Below are positions 35,737 to 47,862 of a DNA stretch of 64,000 bases, in pieces (position 1 is the stretch's first letter; each line of letters opens with the position of its first letter). Where the stretch lies: contig JAVHNS010000018.1 of assembly GCA_036872755.1 (NCBI GenBank), positions 558,001-622,000 on the forward strand, given 5' to 3'. Position numbers and translations under genes: made by a program. The notes beneath the pieces are model-generated. The model had not been told where the DNA came from and searched no databases. It worked only from the letters and a program-made list of their open reading frames with translations. This stretch comes from Orbilia blumenaviensis (taxonomy: Eukaryota > Ascomycota > Orbiliomycetes > Orbiliales > Orbiliaceae).

Positions 35737-38700
35737 TTAATGGTGTGAGACTTCTGCAGTAATCAAGAGCATCATTTTTGTTACTCTTTCCAAAACCTTT
35801 TTGGCATCTTTCACTTTAATATTCCAAACAGCAAATGGTGTGGGTGTCATGAAAACATCTTGCCTTGCGTACAACCCATCCTGTCGGACCAAGTTCGGGT
35901 TTGAGTCATTCGGGTCATTTCTTGACGGAACGTAGTAAAAACGAAGAGGAGTTGAGTCGGATACAAATTTCAAGGGATTATATGGGTACGAAAGTCCCTT
36001 GTCCTCGAATGAACCACTTATCGTGATAGTTGTTTGAACTTCTTCGGCTTTAGCACCGATTAAATAGCACCGAATGCGTTGGACTCGGACACGACTTGCG
36101 CTCGAGAAGTAGGTGCTATTTGTAGGGATAGAGAACGTAAGGCCGGAGAGCGAGTGGAGATCGTTTTTCCAGTTATTACCGAAGACGGTCTCGGTATCTG
36201 TAGAACTAAGAGCGAAAGTTTGAAACTGACTACGGAAGCTGGATTGGGCGTTTGTGGCATCGGATTGAAGATCTGCAACGGCTGAAGTGTAGTAGGAAGC
36301 TGGCGACATGACAGGTACGACGGCTGGTGGACTGCTAGCGAGAGTATAGTATTGATAGGCAGAAATATAATCGTGAAACTCGACTGCAACCCAGCTCCTA
36401 ACTGCGATAAGGCGATCAAACATGGCGCGCTTGAAGGTATGGAAGACCAACGGATCCTGAAGGCGGCTTACAGCACCTTGGAGGACCTTGTTTTGAGCCT
36501 GAGCTGTCTGAAGATTTACGGAGGCTTCCATATAATCGTCGAATACCTGTATATAAGCCGCTTGTGCCGCTACGACGGCTTTACCATTGTTAGAAAGTGC
36601 ATAGAGAGCCGCATAGTAATCCGAAGCACCATCTATCCTTTTTTGTGCTTCCGGCATTTTTGACCAAGCTAACTCATTGAGAACACGCCAGTTGTCCCAC
36701 TAAATTTAAGATTATTATTAGTAAAAAAGCCATGGTTCTACATCTTTGACTATTCAAGATTTAGTTTTACGAACCGCAGCGCTAAGATTGATAACATCCA
36801 CTCGATCGACTAGGACAAGAGCGATGTAAAATAAGTAGTCAGTTATTAAAAGTTTACTACTATGCGATGATATGGATAGACCCAGATCATTAACTTACGA
36901 GGATCAACGGGGGCGTCGTAGGTTTTAACATCGAATCCGTCAGGCTTTAGCCCGGGAACAGTCGTCCCCAAGAGTAAATTCAATGTCGTCATGGTGTATG
37001 CCATTGCAGCCAATGCTTTTCCAATATTGTCGACCATATACCTGATAGACTCTACCGCGGCTTTCACATTATCTGTAGCGGTTTCGGCATTTTTTATCTA
37101 AAAACACAATTAGGTCTTGAGGACTTTGAATACAAACTGGTCCGTATCGACTTACGACTTGCATCGCTGCTGAGATATCTTTGAATGGCAAGGAGCCCCC
37201 AACCGCACTTGCGGGAAGTGCCGCAGCTATAACCGATAAATTCAGTTAATCAAGCCCTCAACCCAATTCTAGATGCTCACACATACCACCAATCGCACCA
37301 GCGCCAATCGTCAGCACAATTGTTCCCACAGCCATCATGATGCTGAGAATCAATTTTCCTGTCTAGATTTTACACCCAAACGACTCAGTATTTCATTGTA
37401 ACATACAGCAAGCTGCCTGGATATCCTACCTGATCAGTGGCATATTCCGCAATGCCTGATTGGAATGTCTTAAGACGTAGTGGAAGTTGGTTGTATGTCA
37501 TCTTTGTGATAGAATATGTTAGTCGTCGGCACTCTATATATATAATGGTAACTCTATATCTAATGAATGATGGTAAAAACTTACATTGTAGTTGTAAACA
37601 GCGTCATTCATTGCTTGCACGGCAAATTCTAACCTGGTCTTTGCTTGCCCCTCCAGGAACTTATATTTTTCAACAGCGATCTTAGAGTTAGTGAAGGCAT
37701 CCGTGGCTACCTTTATAGAGTTCTCCGCGTGCGTTTGTTGTTTGGAGAACTCGTTGAAACTTTCCTCGAATGTTTGGGCAACAGCAAGATGGTCATCAAG
37801 AACCTCTTTAATCTGGCTAATATCAAGGTTGGGGACATATTGCTGAAGGGGATCGCTGATCATCTTGAGTTTGGAAAGACTGGTGACGGCCTGCTTGTAG
37901 ATTGGCAAAGCAGCAGGGGAACCTTTCGCAGTTTTGACGATAAAATCATAGATTTTCATCGCGAGGTCAGGGTTAGTTGCCCTCCAAGCTGTAGCCAGGA
38001 CTTGCTGGAACTGAAGCAAGCGAGGGAGGTCACTATACATTTTCCAACCCGTTAGAAATTATACTTGTTGAAAAGGTCATCCCTGTTAAGGGATATATTT
38101 TAAACCACTTACTCTTCAATAAATGTCTCTGCGGTCAAGGAAAGATCTCCCATATAGTCCATAGCATTCAGTGCAAATCCCGGTGCACCCACTGGCTCCA
38201 CAACTGGATTTTGTGCCCCAGCGACAACTTCTACCACCATACCGTATGACCCATCCGGAACAGTGATATTTATCTCATGGGTTCCACCCAATGCATCGAT
38301 GAACTTTACCGGAAAGTTCTGATCTAACCCTGGAGTTGCAAAGAACACCACAACCGAGTGTGTATACTTGATAACCAAAGGCCCTGGCTTCGATTGTACT
38401 GCCGAAACCTCGCGAGCAAATAGATACAGTGTCGTACGCTTCGGCATCTCGATACCCTCATTACCTGAATACTGTAGAAGATCAGAGTAGAGGTATATTT
38501 CAGCGGAATTAGTACCAAGTCTTGAGCTAACCAGTTTGATAGCGTCGCCAAGATCAAGATACGGCTTGCGTAGGAATATTCTCTTAGAGTCCTTGCTACG
38601 AAAGTTTTCGTAGAGGGTTTTTGCGTACTCGTTAAGTTCAACATTGCTAAGGATCGCATCGTACCTCTCGACAAGGGCAAGGTCGTTCTCGCGCGCATGA

Positions 38701-38804
38701 AGGGGTGCCAATTCGCGAGGCGAGGTTAAGGGTGCCGCAAGGATTGATGGAAGAGCTGTTATAAAAAACGCAAGAAGATATTTAATCCTAGGAAATGCAA
38801 CCAT
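35737..38804 (-). CDS. 851-aa secreted protein with central membrane hairpin: alpha-pore-forming-like architecture
   Basis: Eight exons join without frame error: 38804-38113, 38032-37585, 37501-37430, 37362-37287, 37226-37156, 37097-36899, 36809-36775 and 36699-35737. Domains in order: signal peptide (1-23); a beta-rich N-terminal region to about residue 220; long amphipathic helices (about 230-400); a strongly hydrophobic Gly/Ala-rich segment (about 405-440) interrupted by Gly-Gly; further helices; and a beta-rich C-terminal domain (about 640-830). Soluble secretion, a long helical bundle and one hidden hydrophobic hairpin are the hallmarks of alpha-helical pore-forming proteins. That class is my inference from architecture; no named family is recognised. 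Several exons are tiny (35-76 bp) around the hairpin. Its neighbours on the right are two further secreted helical proteins of similar type. Confidence 0.75.
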
Positions 38805-38982
38805 GGCTTGGGTGATACGGAGAGTGTGTAGATATTAGTATTATTAAATCAGTGCTTGACGCCCAGGTATGGGGTATACGGTATAAGGACCACAGGCCAA
38901 AGTAAAGGTAAAGAGCGTAATTTCGGCGAGGGAATGAAACAACAAAAGAATGAATTAAAGATTGTATCAGAAACAGTACTGT
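38805..38982. other. Upstream spacer of the 851-aa gene
   Basis: Short promoter-side spacer between the 851-aa gene and the possible small gene to its right; both are read on the minus strand. Confidence 0.5.
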
Positions 38983-39464
38983 TTAATGCTTGGGCTTTCC
39001 AAAGTGGTTGTAAACTGTGGAGACACTGTTGACTTTATATTGAGTTTGACTGCGGTCTATCACAACCTTGACGTTGTAACCGCTTCTACACCCTGCAACA
39101 GAATAGCGGAATGGCTTGGATAGAGTTTTACCAGTTATCTTTTTTCTTTTGTGGGCTACCGATCCGCTTGTAGTAATTTGACCCGAAATACAATATTCCC
39201 ACAACTTCGCTATCGCGGCCATTAGGGAGTTGGGGCAAAAAAAAAAAAGACTTTTGTGTTCAGGGATGCTGCGGCGCTGCCGATTGCTAAAGTCGGAAGC
39301 ATGAAGGTGAAGTCGAACGTAAGTTACCACGGCACAGCACCTCACGCAACATCTAGTATTACAGGATTCGTTATCATAAATTGTGGCTTTTCGAGCATAA
39401 ATCGACCATCGTCTCGGAAAATGGCCTTAACACAAGATCCGGGTGTTACCAGGGCCGTATTCAT
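38983..39464 (-). CDS. Possible two-exon hypothetical protein (about 140 aa)
   Basis: Two open stretches can be joined in frame: 39464-39346 (open upstream to 39533) and 39286-38983, across a 59-bp intron with a GTGAGG donor and TTTAG acceptor. The product is about 140 aa, with MNTALVTPGSCVKAIF near the start and YCISGQITTSG, SVAGCRSGYN and VYNHFGKPKH near the end. Codon use looks protein-like, but exon 2 runs through a 12-bp T tract, the true 5' end is unclear, and no signal peptide is visible. A further upstream exon around 39540-39700 is possible. I do not recognise the protein; it could be a decayed gene. Confidence 0.35.
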
Positions 39465-39539
39465 GAATGCGGGAACAGGTCCAGGCTCTACCAAATATTT
39501 TGAGAAAAATATGTGTACACATGACCCAATAGCTTAATC

Positions 39540-41790
39540 ATTATAGGAAACTGGGACAACCGATTTACCAAGCTAATCGATCTATGAGGCAAGAAGCCAA
39601 GTAATCCTAGGCACCTGGAGTTTTCGACGGCTCGCATTTTAATATCATCCCTGACATGTTCCAAGCAAAACGGCGAATATGTTGCCGAGCATTTCATTCC
39701 AAAAAATCGAAAAAAACCCCACAATCGAATGATACCCCAGGTACCCTCGCGTTACATTTACGGTATCGAACTCAAGCTTCCTAGTGCCTAGGTACATACG
39801 GTATGCATATTTGATGCAGGTACCAAATTGAGTTTGAGGTAACCGATTAATTTGAACCTATTCCATTTATCATGCCAGGCATTGATCATTTTGATGTTAA
39901 CTGTGCCCGTCTTTGTTGTATTCGGATAGCGCCAATCGCTTCAGCTTTTGGGTATCAAGGCGAGAATATTGGATTTGCATAATCTTGGCGGGCCAGGCGA
40001 CAGCTCATGACAAGGATTACAATCCCGCTGTAACAGATTAAATAGACAGAGTTCAGGCATAAACTGGAGTCCAGGTGACAGCTTCAGGTTCCATCGCTCT
40101 AAGGCACTAGCTATCGATATAGGTATGTATAGTTCTTCGAACAATAAGGTAAGACGCCCACAGCTCTACAACACATTTTGATCATCACAACAGACACCAC
40201 ATTTTTGCTGAAAACCGTCAACCACGCTGCCACGTAACATCAACGTAAAGGTTCAAGCATGTCCTGTTAATTTAAATTTCAAGGATATATTTTTCTAGTA
40301 ATATAAATCGTAGCAACGACACTTTTGGGGGCTGCCTGGCTAGCGTGGTCGATAAAATACTACGGCATTGATCATGCGCATAATTTAAATATTTCCGACG
40401 CTCGTTGAAAGCCTTCATCAAGAATTCTAGCCCGTCAAAAGGCGTACGTGAAAGTTTACCACAAGACGGTTACACTTTAGGCATCTACGCTACATATTTC
40501 TAGATCTTCGATCAGGAAGGTACCTATTATGAGAATTACAACATGGACATCACTTGTCCTCATGCAACTATGCTCAGCCTTCTTCTAAAATCCATAGGAA
40601 TTGCATACATACTAATATGTTATTTATTTCGCGCCCCATATTTCCAAAATCCCAACGTACTGGAAACAGAATCGTGGGACATACAGGGATATATAATGAG
40701 ATATGCCGCTTACCAGACGGAAGTTTCCATTGTCTCATCCCAACCAGAAATCCAAGTGGGTCGCCCACATCCACTGCTGGAAGACAGGTTGCACAGACCA
40801 CATAGCCGACAATGAATATTATATGCATAAATAGAACAACACTTTGCATTCGTGAGCCCGATTATCATGCATTATCTATAAAGTTATTATAATTTTTATA
40901 CTATTACATTCCAACCGGTATAGATCTTCGATGTTACAATGAAGGGCTAGGCCGACGAATATGCGGACCACTGCTGTGACAATCCCTATCCGCAATCATG
41001 ATGAATCCCTGCACAAATTCACATAGGTTGCAGGATGTCATGTCTATGTATCTGTCAAACTACTCCAACACAATACCGCTGCCAAATCGTATGACAGTTT
41101 TCGTAAATCGGATCCCATCGTGATATTGTCGAGGCCTCTATCTCGCAACAAAAACGTAGCCTAGTCCGATATAATCCTAGCTGGGGTCCTATCGTTTCAG
41201 ATAACCTCCTACCCCTTAGGTAGCAAATTCCTAACTTAGGTACAATAGCGAGTTACTCTACCAAATGCTCATAAATTGGTATTTTACAAACTTTTGTTCG
41301 AGTAAACCCCCTGTGATAATTCTTGGCAGGTCTGAATATCACAAAAATCGTAATTTCTCCCGATAGCTGACCGTTCTGGCAAAGCAGAAACAAAGATAAT
41401 GCCAAGACTTTGTCAGAATCGAGTGCGCTGACCGCCCCATGCTGTCCGGGTCCGAACCGCAAGTAAGTTTGAATATCCAACATTACCACAGGCCTCCTAC
41501 GATACCTGATATAAACCGCATCCTTCCACCCCAAAATACCATGGTATCAAATTACTCCTCGCATATTCATAGGATCGATATCGATCGATAGGGGCCTTTA
41601 AGGGACCAACCATTACACTCCTTTTGTTTTATAATATTACTAGCCATTCCTTAAAATATTTTACTTCGATTCATTCGTTCAATTCGAAGATATTTCCACT
41701 TTTACGTCCATAAACTTCTATATTGATTGTATTACATTCCGGGCATTGAAAATCCTCTTATCGTCTAACCGACAAATACCAATCATAGCC
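39540..41790. other. Intergenic, no supported gene
   Basis: AT-rich spacer that ends in the promoter of the intronless helical secreted gene. Minus-strand frames at 39488-39724 and 41253-41534 have no motif. No repeat recognised. Confidence 0.5.
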
Positions 41791-43170
41791 ATGCTTAGCA
41801 AACTCGTGGTCGCGTTAGCCATTGCCTCCAATGTGTATTCAGCTGCACTTCCAGACAAGTTTACCGTCTGGCCGCGACAGCAGAATAACTCCCTTGCGTC
41901 TGGTATTCTTGATACCCCACTCGTCTTTGGCGCTGCAAACCCAGACCTTGCCAACCCAGAAGCCTCTTTCTTGTTCAGTAACCCTGCATACTATTCTTTG
42001 CAGCAATATGTCTATAATGGAATGCAACTTGCTTCCTCCAACGAGATCTTCGAAAATACCTACAATCGCGCCCAATTCGACCAAGCAGTTAGCAATACCG
42101 GTGTTTACACCCTTACGCAAACTACATTCGTAGGGATTAACAAGCATTGCAATACTTTCTGGACGAATACAATTGGCCAGATGACTTTCTTCGCAGAAAA
42201 CATTAGCCTTTTTGGCCGCAATGCAGCTAAGATATATCGAGAGATTTCTCGTCTCCTCGACATTATGGCTGGCATTCCACGAAACCAACGGTCCACCAAT
42301 CCCATCTGGTTTGACTCTCTAGTCGATGTTTACAACTATGTCGAGCGGCTCCACGACCAGATGGGAATTGCTCACAACCAATCCCTGACCCTTTTAGGAA
42401 ATATCAACTCTTTCCGAGCTGATACTATTACTGATATGGGTAACCTCAATCAAGTCGACAGGCTCCTAAACACGACAAATCAAAACGTTTATCAAAGAGT
42501 CCAGGAGATGAACACAGATATTTCAAGGCTTAAAGGTGAAATCAATGCTGCCAACGACGACTATGAAGCTGCTGCCAAAAACATTCGTGTTGGAAGAGCA
42601 GCATACTCATGGGTTTGGCCAATTGGTACTGCCGTCTACCTAGGTCTCAGCTCCAAGTGGAGGAAGGAAATGGAAGCCGCTACCAACCGCAAGAACCAGG
42701 CCATGAGCGATCTTAAGAACTCCGAGGCTATGTTGCAAACATTTATTCATGTCACCGATGACCTTCAACTCCTCCAGCTACAGACTGATAGTGTCTTGGA
42801 TTATATTGACTCTGCTGTCGGCCTCCTTGGAAACGCCTCAGATGCCTTTTCTCGCATGTCTGCCTCAATCACCGCTATCATGGTTGAGTTAGAATCTGAG
42901 GCTGATGCTACCAACCCGGAAACTATTGACCCTAAATGGTTCTCTGACTCTAGCTTCAGAATGTCTCTGAACGCTACTGCGGAGAATTGGGATGACATTT
43001 ACACTGAAGCCGCCGCTTTTAAGGGAACTGCTGCGATCAAAATTGTTTCAGAAAAGGAAGCAATCCGTTTGCATGAGGAAAATGCACAAGTAGTTTTCGA
43101 TACCCTTGGTGGTGGATCAAAGCTCTTACGGCGGGCTATTATGGGTACATGGTACCTCTCTCTCCTGTAA
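41791..43170 (+). CDS. Intronless secreted helical protein (alpha-pore-forming-like), 459 aa
   Basis: A single 460-codon frame. The start is the ATG at 41791, which opens a signal peptide (MLSKLVVALAIASNVYSA); the frame extends 15 codons upstream but without ATG. The mature protein is almost entirely predicted helix with heptad-like spacing. A hydrophobic Trp/Tyr/Gly/Ala-rich segment lies at about residues 270-288, between two long helices. The N-terminal 150 residues align with those of the 45729-47201 gene (same order of aromatic and Asn/Asp positions), and the C-terminal helices correspond as well. Architecture recalls bacterial XaxA/YaxA- and ClyA-type pore-forming proteins, but this is shape similarity, not a recognised family match. 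Function is unknown. Confidence 0.8.
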   Translation: MLSKLVVALAIASNVYSAALPDKFTVWPRQQNNSLASGILDTPLVFGAANPDLANPEASFLFSNPAYYSLQQYVYNGMQLASSNEIFENTYNRAQFDQAVSNTGVYTLTQTTFVGINKHCNTFWTNTIGQMTFFAENISLFGRNAAKIYREISRLLDIMAGIPRNQRSTNPIWFDSLVDVYNYVERLHDQMGIAHNQSLTLLGNINSFRADTITDMGNLNQVDRLLNTTNQNVYQRVQEMNTDISRLKGEINAANDDYEAAAKNIRVGRAAYSWVWPIGTAVYLGLSSKWRKEMEAATNRKNQAMSDLKNSEAMLQTFIHVTDDLQLLQLQTDSVLDYIDSAVGLLGNASDAFSRMSASITAIMVELESEADATNPETIDPKWFSDSSFRMSLNATAENWDDIYTEAAAFKGTAAIKIVSEKEAIRLHEENAQVVFDTLGGGSKLLRRAIMGTWYLSLL

Positions 43171-45728
43171 ATTTAGAAAATTCAAATATCCCGTTCTATA
43201 GACTGAGAAATTAAGTTGGGTATCTATATTTTCTAAACTCCGGGAGGTCAAAGTCTTCCAACTTATAGCAGAACTTAATATAAGATATAATCTAACACTA
43301 AATTCATGTAAGAAGTAGGTGCACTATGTACTGCCCATAATAAATTTTATCTATAACCTTGTTCTTCTCCATATTCCTAATTTGTTAGCTCCCATTGCGA
43401 TTATATGCACGTTGTAGTATCGGTTGTAGAAAATTCGAACAGGAGTATCCTCTATTAAGAGTATGGACTCCAGCAAACCGAGTACCGAGGCTTCAGAGCT
43501 CTAGGAACGAATGAGCGAGTGCATGTGCTTTAAAGAGCTCTGGTTGTTCTATATTACTGTTAACTTCCCCACGTTTTGATTACGATTTTGTTGGGAATAA
43601 TGTTGAGCCATCCCTAGCTTCCAGATATGTAGATCTAAGGCTTGCTATTGAGTGGTAGCTCACTAATTAGGAAGTTATTCTTACCAACCAGCGTGAACCT
43701 AAGCTAAGGATTGTTAAACAGAATAGATAATCTCCCAAGCTATATATCTTACCTATATATCCCGCAACGTGGGCCACAGTATTATACCTCCCCACGACGT
43801 ACAGTATGATGTATTCATCCACGTTTCTTACCGCATAATTTGCGGAAATTAAAACAATTAATCATCGATATACCTTTGTGTTTCTCAGACCCCTGGCTGC
43901 GCGGGTGGCAACCATCAATACGAACGATCCTAGTATACTATCCTCAGACATGGAACAAGCTACGAGCTCTCTAATCGATATAACCCACACCACAATCCAA
44001 ACGCAGGTATTGGACGATAGGACTCGCCTAACTTTAGAATATCTGTGTCGGTTAAGAGACAAAGTCTAAGATCCGGACGCGAGCGGCTCTTCGTCCGGTT
44101 GTGAGATCATGACCCGAGCGCCTACGCAAACCAGCTGGGCCAGGCGAACCGGCTAATCCGATTGACGTGCACGATTGGAATAGGATTCAACTTTAAAATT
44201 TAGCGTTCAAGACAAAACCTGGCCCTGGTTTTAATATAGAAGGTAGTACATACTGACCTTGGCAAGCCCGCATGCAGTTGCCTTTCCAGGCTTTCATCAG
44301 GCCTCCCTCCCAGAGGGGCGTCGAACCACAACAACAGAATGGGCAAAGCCTATCAGACATCTGCGACACCCATGCCAGGCGAATGCAACTGGTAAGACCC
44401 TGATAAGTAGCGTTATCCAATTTGGGTGCCGTCTTGCGAGTGCCCTAATACAGATAAATGCATGAGACCGTTAATGCAAGACGTTTCCAACGCAGATGCC
44501 CCTGTTGGAACTTAATGCCAAGCGCGGACAGGCGTGGCGTTGTTCTGTGCATACTGTCATGCAATGCGGACGACCCTTACGTATACGTATACTCTCCGTT
44601 CCCGCAGGTAGATCTGGGTCCCGCCGATGAAAGAAAGGCACTTTCATCTGTACAGCTGCGCTAGAATAATCTGCTGCCCTCGTGTTCTACTCAAAAGATG
44701 ACCACTTAATCTACCATTTCATGCTTTCGCTGCAGGCGCAACTTTCGACCAAATCCAGTTGCTTGTTCCAATCCAATCCGAGTCAAAGAATACCAATATC
44801 AGGCCAGAGCCCCTTCATTTTATCCTAACACATCTACGAAAGGAACGTGAGCTCCATTCAGAAACAGTAGAAGTGAATCCGCAGGAATTATAACACTGGT
44901 TTATTGGCCACCGACACCGTTTAAATTTAGTAAGTTGCGACAAGTTGGACGGTCATACGGTCTAGGCCGCCTTCAACGGCTACAACCGCAGGACCCTTGA
45001 ACCGGTAGCTCCCAGACTACAAAAACTTGGCAGTAGGGCTGATGGCGATTAGCAGTGCTATATTAATTTATGTTATAATTCCCTTCTATTTATTAATATG
45101 TTGGCCAAAGGCTTAATCGTCTAGAACTTCCAGATCTGAAAATTAAGGCATTGCTCAGGGAGAAACACCACCGAAATGCAAGTGTGCTATTGGCCGTTGG
45201 GTGATGGACGTTTTAAATTTCCGGTGAAAGCAAGGTATACGAAAGATCGGAGGCAGCGCCACCTATGTGACACATGCTGGCCAATGCTTCCAACAGCCAC
45301 AGCCGTGTGCGGTTGAGTATTCATGAAAAATTGTGCAAAGAATTTTAGATTATCGGAGCTTCTAAACAGGGTATCCATAATCATGTCCCCAGTGTAATCG
45401 AGGTGTTTTCGGGTCCGTCTAGAAATGGTATGTGAGATATTTTTACTAGATTAAGCCAAGTCAGTCTAAGGAAAGCCCTAACCCAAAAAATATATATCCA
45501 TCGACATCGGCGCATTTAGTGATAAAGTTTAACATTGAATAAGCTTCGATGTAAAATATACCAAGATTCATAGGCATTCAATTGGTACTAAATTCCTAGA
45601 TATTCAATTGGTACTAAATTCTTAAGTCGCAATTCCTCCCACTACCCTCACACCAATATCTTGATCCTGTCGGAATACTCGGATAAAGTCTACGGGCCCA
45701 CATCATATTGACGTATCAAGTAGCATCA
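43171..45728. other. Intergenic, no supported gene
   Basis: Separates the two homologous helical secreted genes. A 64-codon open stretch at 43878-44069 has protein-like composition but no start or partner exon. A short tandem duplication (unit ATTCAATTGGTACTAAATTC) occurs at about 45577-45622, roughly 110 bp before the next gene. Confidence 0.5.
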
Positions 45729-47201
45729 ATGGATCAATCGCAAGATTCTGAAATGAGGTTGGATGTCGGAGTTAGGGTCCTCTCTATGGGCGGACTCATA
45801 AGCTCGGTGTTCGCTATGCCTGCTGGGAGGGCGGGAACTCGACAATTTACCGGCTCCTTGCTTGACGAAATTAGTCAATCGCCAAATTCATTGCTTGTCA
45901 ATGCGAAGTATGCCCCACCAAACCCCCAAACTATAACACAGCGTGCTGATATCATTTAAATTTTTGCTTCATACGTAGGTTTATCCTCGACGAGTCAAAC
46001 TTCGGATCTCTCAACAGTTATATAGCACTTGGGAATGGTCTGCCGGCTACTGAGAATGATTTCAATGCAAAATACGACAAGGAAAAGTTCTACAACTCAA
46101 TGAGAGATGTCATTCTCGGGCACGGAGACTTCTATGCTGTATGTCCTGAACTCTCCAAAAGGTAGATGTCGAAGGATCATAGGGGCTGATATCATATTCC
46201 TATTCCTAGATGGCCCGCGATTCATACATTTCGATTCACCAAAATACAAAATTCTACCACACAAATACTGTTCATAAGTTCGTGGAATACGGCACCCGAG
46301 TGACACAATATGCGGAGGTCGCTAGGATAATATATTCCATGATCGCAAAGACTTTGGTAGAGATGGAAGGCCTGGCTCGAGGCACCCCAGAGCGTCGCGA
46401 AAAACTACAAATGCTTAAACAACTCCTGGACGGCATGATTAGCGCCACTTTAGCCATGTCCCAAAACTCTACAGGAATGCACAGCGGTTTGGTTTCTGTA
46501 AGTAAACGCCCTAGTCTAAAGTCTTGCGGCACCGACAGACATATGGTCACGAACCAGCTTATCTAATTCTGGAAAACAGTTCCAAGCTAGTACAATTGGC
46601 GATAATGGTCTAATCACAGCAGCATCAAGCCGGCTCTTCGCTGCACAAGGCGACCTGGACGCTGTCTTTAGCAGGATGAAGTCCAACCTCGATGCAGCCG
46701 AAAAGAAAGTAGCTGACCTCCAGAGCATGATGGATCGAGGGGATAAGTCCGAGGCGACATACTGGGACCATTACAACGCCGTGGTTGATTCTATGGCAAG
46801 AGCATCTGCTTGGGCTACCTGCTGGGATATGGTTGATGACCTAAAAGCCATTAGCGCTCAATCTAGCCAGATCCTTAGGCATATCAATACCGCGATAGCA
46901 CAACTGAACATCGCAATCGAGGGGTTTGCCAAAATCTCTGCAGCGTTTTCCAATATGAGAAGTCAATTTGTTTCTTCGACCGGGGATATTGATCAAAACG
47001 CAACCCCAAGGTTTTTCTTGGAAGCTATTTACAGGGATACTTTAAACTCCGCTGCAGCGGACTGGTTGGTTGTAAGTATAGTAGCATATCTGGAACTACA
47101 CTAAAACTCGACTCTAACATCTTCTCCCTATTTAGGTTAAGGAAGTTGCGAATGACTTTACCACCAATACTGTTTCGCAGCTACGATCACTGGGCCTTTA
47201 G
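45729..47201 (+). CDS. Secreted helical protein with four introns, homologue of the 41791 gene
   Basis: Exons 45729-45907, 45979-46138, 46210-46497, 46580-47071 and 47136-47201 give 394 aa; every junction keeps frame and has GTATGY/GTAAGT donors. A signal peptide is best explained by starting at the inner Met at 45753 (a hydrophobic stretch then ends in SSVFA), though the Met at 45729 comes first. The rest is helical, and its first ~130 mature residues align with the 41791-43170 protein. The C-terminal half has a long amphipathic helix pair separated by a Trp/Ala-rich turn where the homologue has its hydrophobic segment; here it is less hydrophobic. The pair could be subunits of one complex, but that is inference. 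No named family is recognised. Confidence 0.78.
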
Positions 47202-47862
47202 CCATGCCAGATTGGTCTCGTTGGAACCAGCGCCAGATCAGCTTGCCAAGACATCAGGCTCCCAACACACTCGTCAAAAACATATCAACCCACGGCTAGC
47301 CACTGCGAGACCAGTACTAGTCAACCCTCTCCATTTCACAACACCAGGAAATTCTACGGACCTGGCGTCCCTTTTTGTATCTGCCACATATTCTTAATTA
47401 ATTAATACCGCAACATTCAAGATTTTTACTCTTACGCTTGTACCTAGATCGCATATTAATCATGTTCATACTCGTTGATTTACCCTATTCACGCGCTGCA
47501 TTTAATCTGCATGGATTCTAGGAACTCTATTTAATTTTAATTCCAGGCATAGGTTTTTAAAGCTGCCGACTGTTCTGAAGTTAAGTCATACCATATGGCC
47601 ATAAGGAATTCCTAGGCTCAATTTAATCCACTAGAGCGCGCTCGCGCCGCTCCAAAATGAGAGAATATACCTTTAGCATGCTATTCTAATACTTCCTGAC
47701 CATGTGTTGTGGCGTGGATTGAGAAAATTATGGGACGCCGGGAGTTAGAAGGACTAATGTATATATTAGATGTTTAAACTCCTGGATGCCCTATGCATAT
47801 GCCAAGGTACTAGCAATGTAGTAGAAAACTACATCTACTAACACCGATAGAAAAATGTCATC
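47202..47862. other. Intergenic, no supported gene
   Basis: Spacer between two plus-strand secreted genes. Holds the GC-rich 18-mer described separately at 47635-47652. No gene seen. Confidence 0.55.
47635..47652 (+). repeat. GC-rich 18-mer, copy 1
   Basis: AGCGCGCTCGCGCCGCTC stands out in AT-rich spacer and recurs with one mismatch at 54687-54704. The two copies have no similarity outside the 18 bp. It may be the end of a decayed element or a shared protein-binding site. Confidence 0.4.

Noticed and set aside
43878..44069. 64-codon protein-like open stretch
   Set aside because: No ATG near its start, no convincing upstream exon; cannot be supported as a gene.
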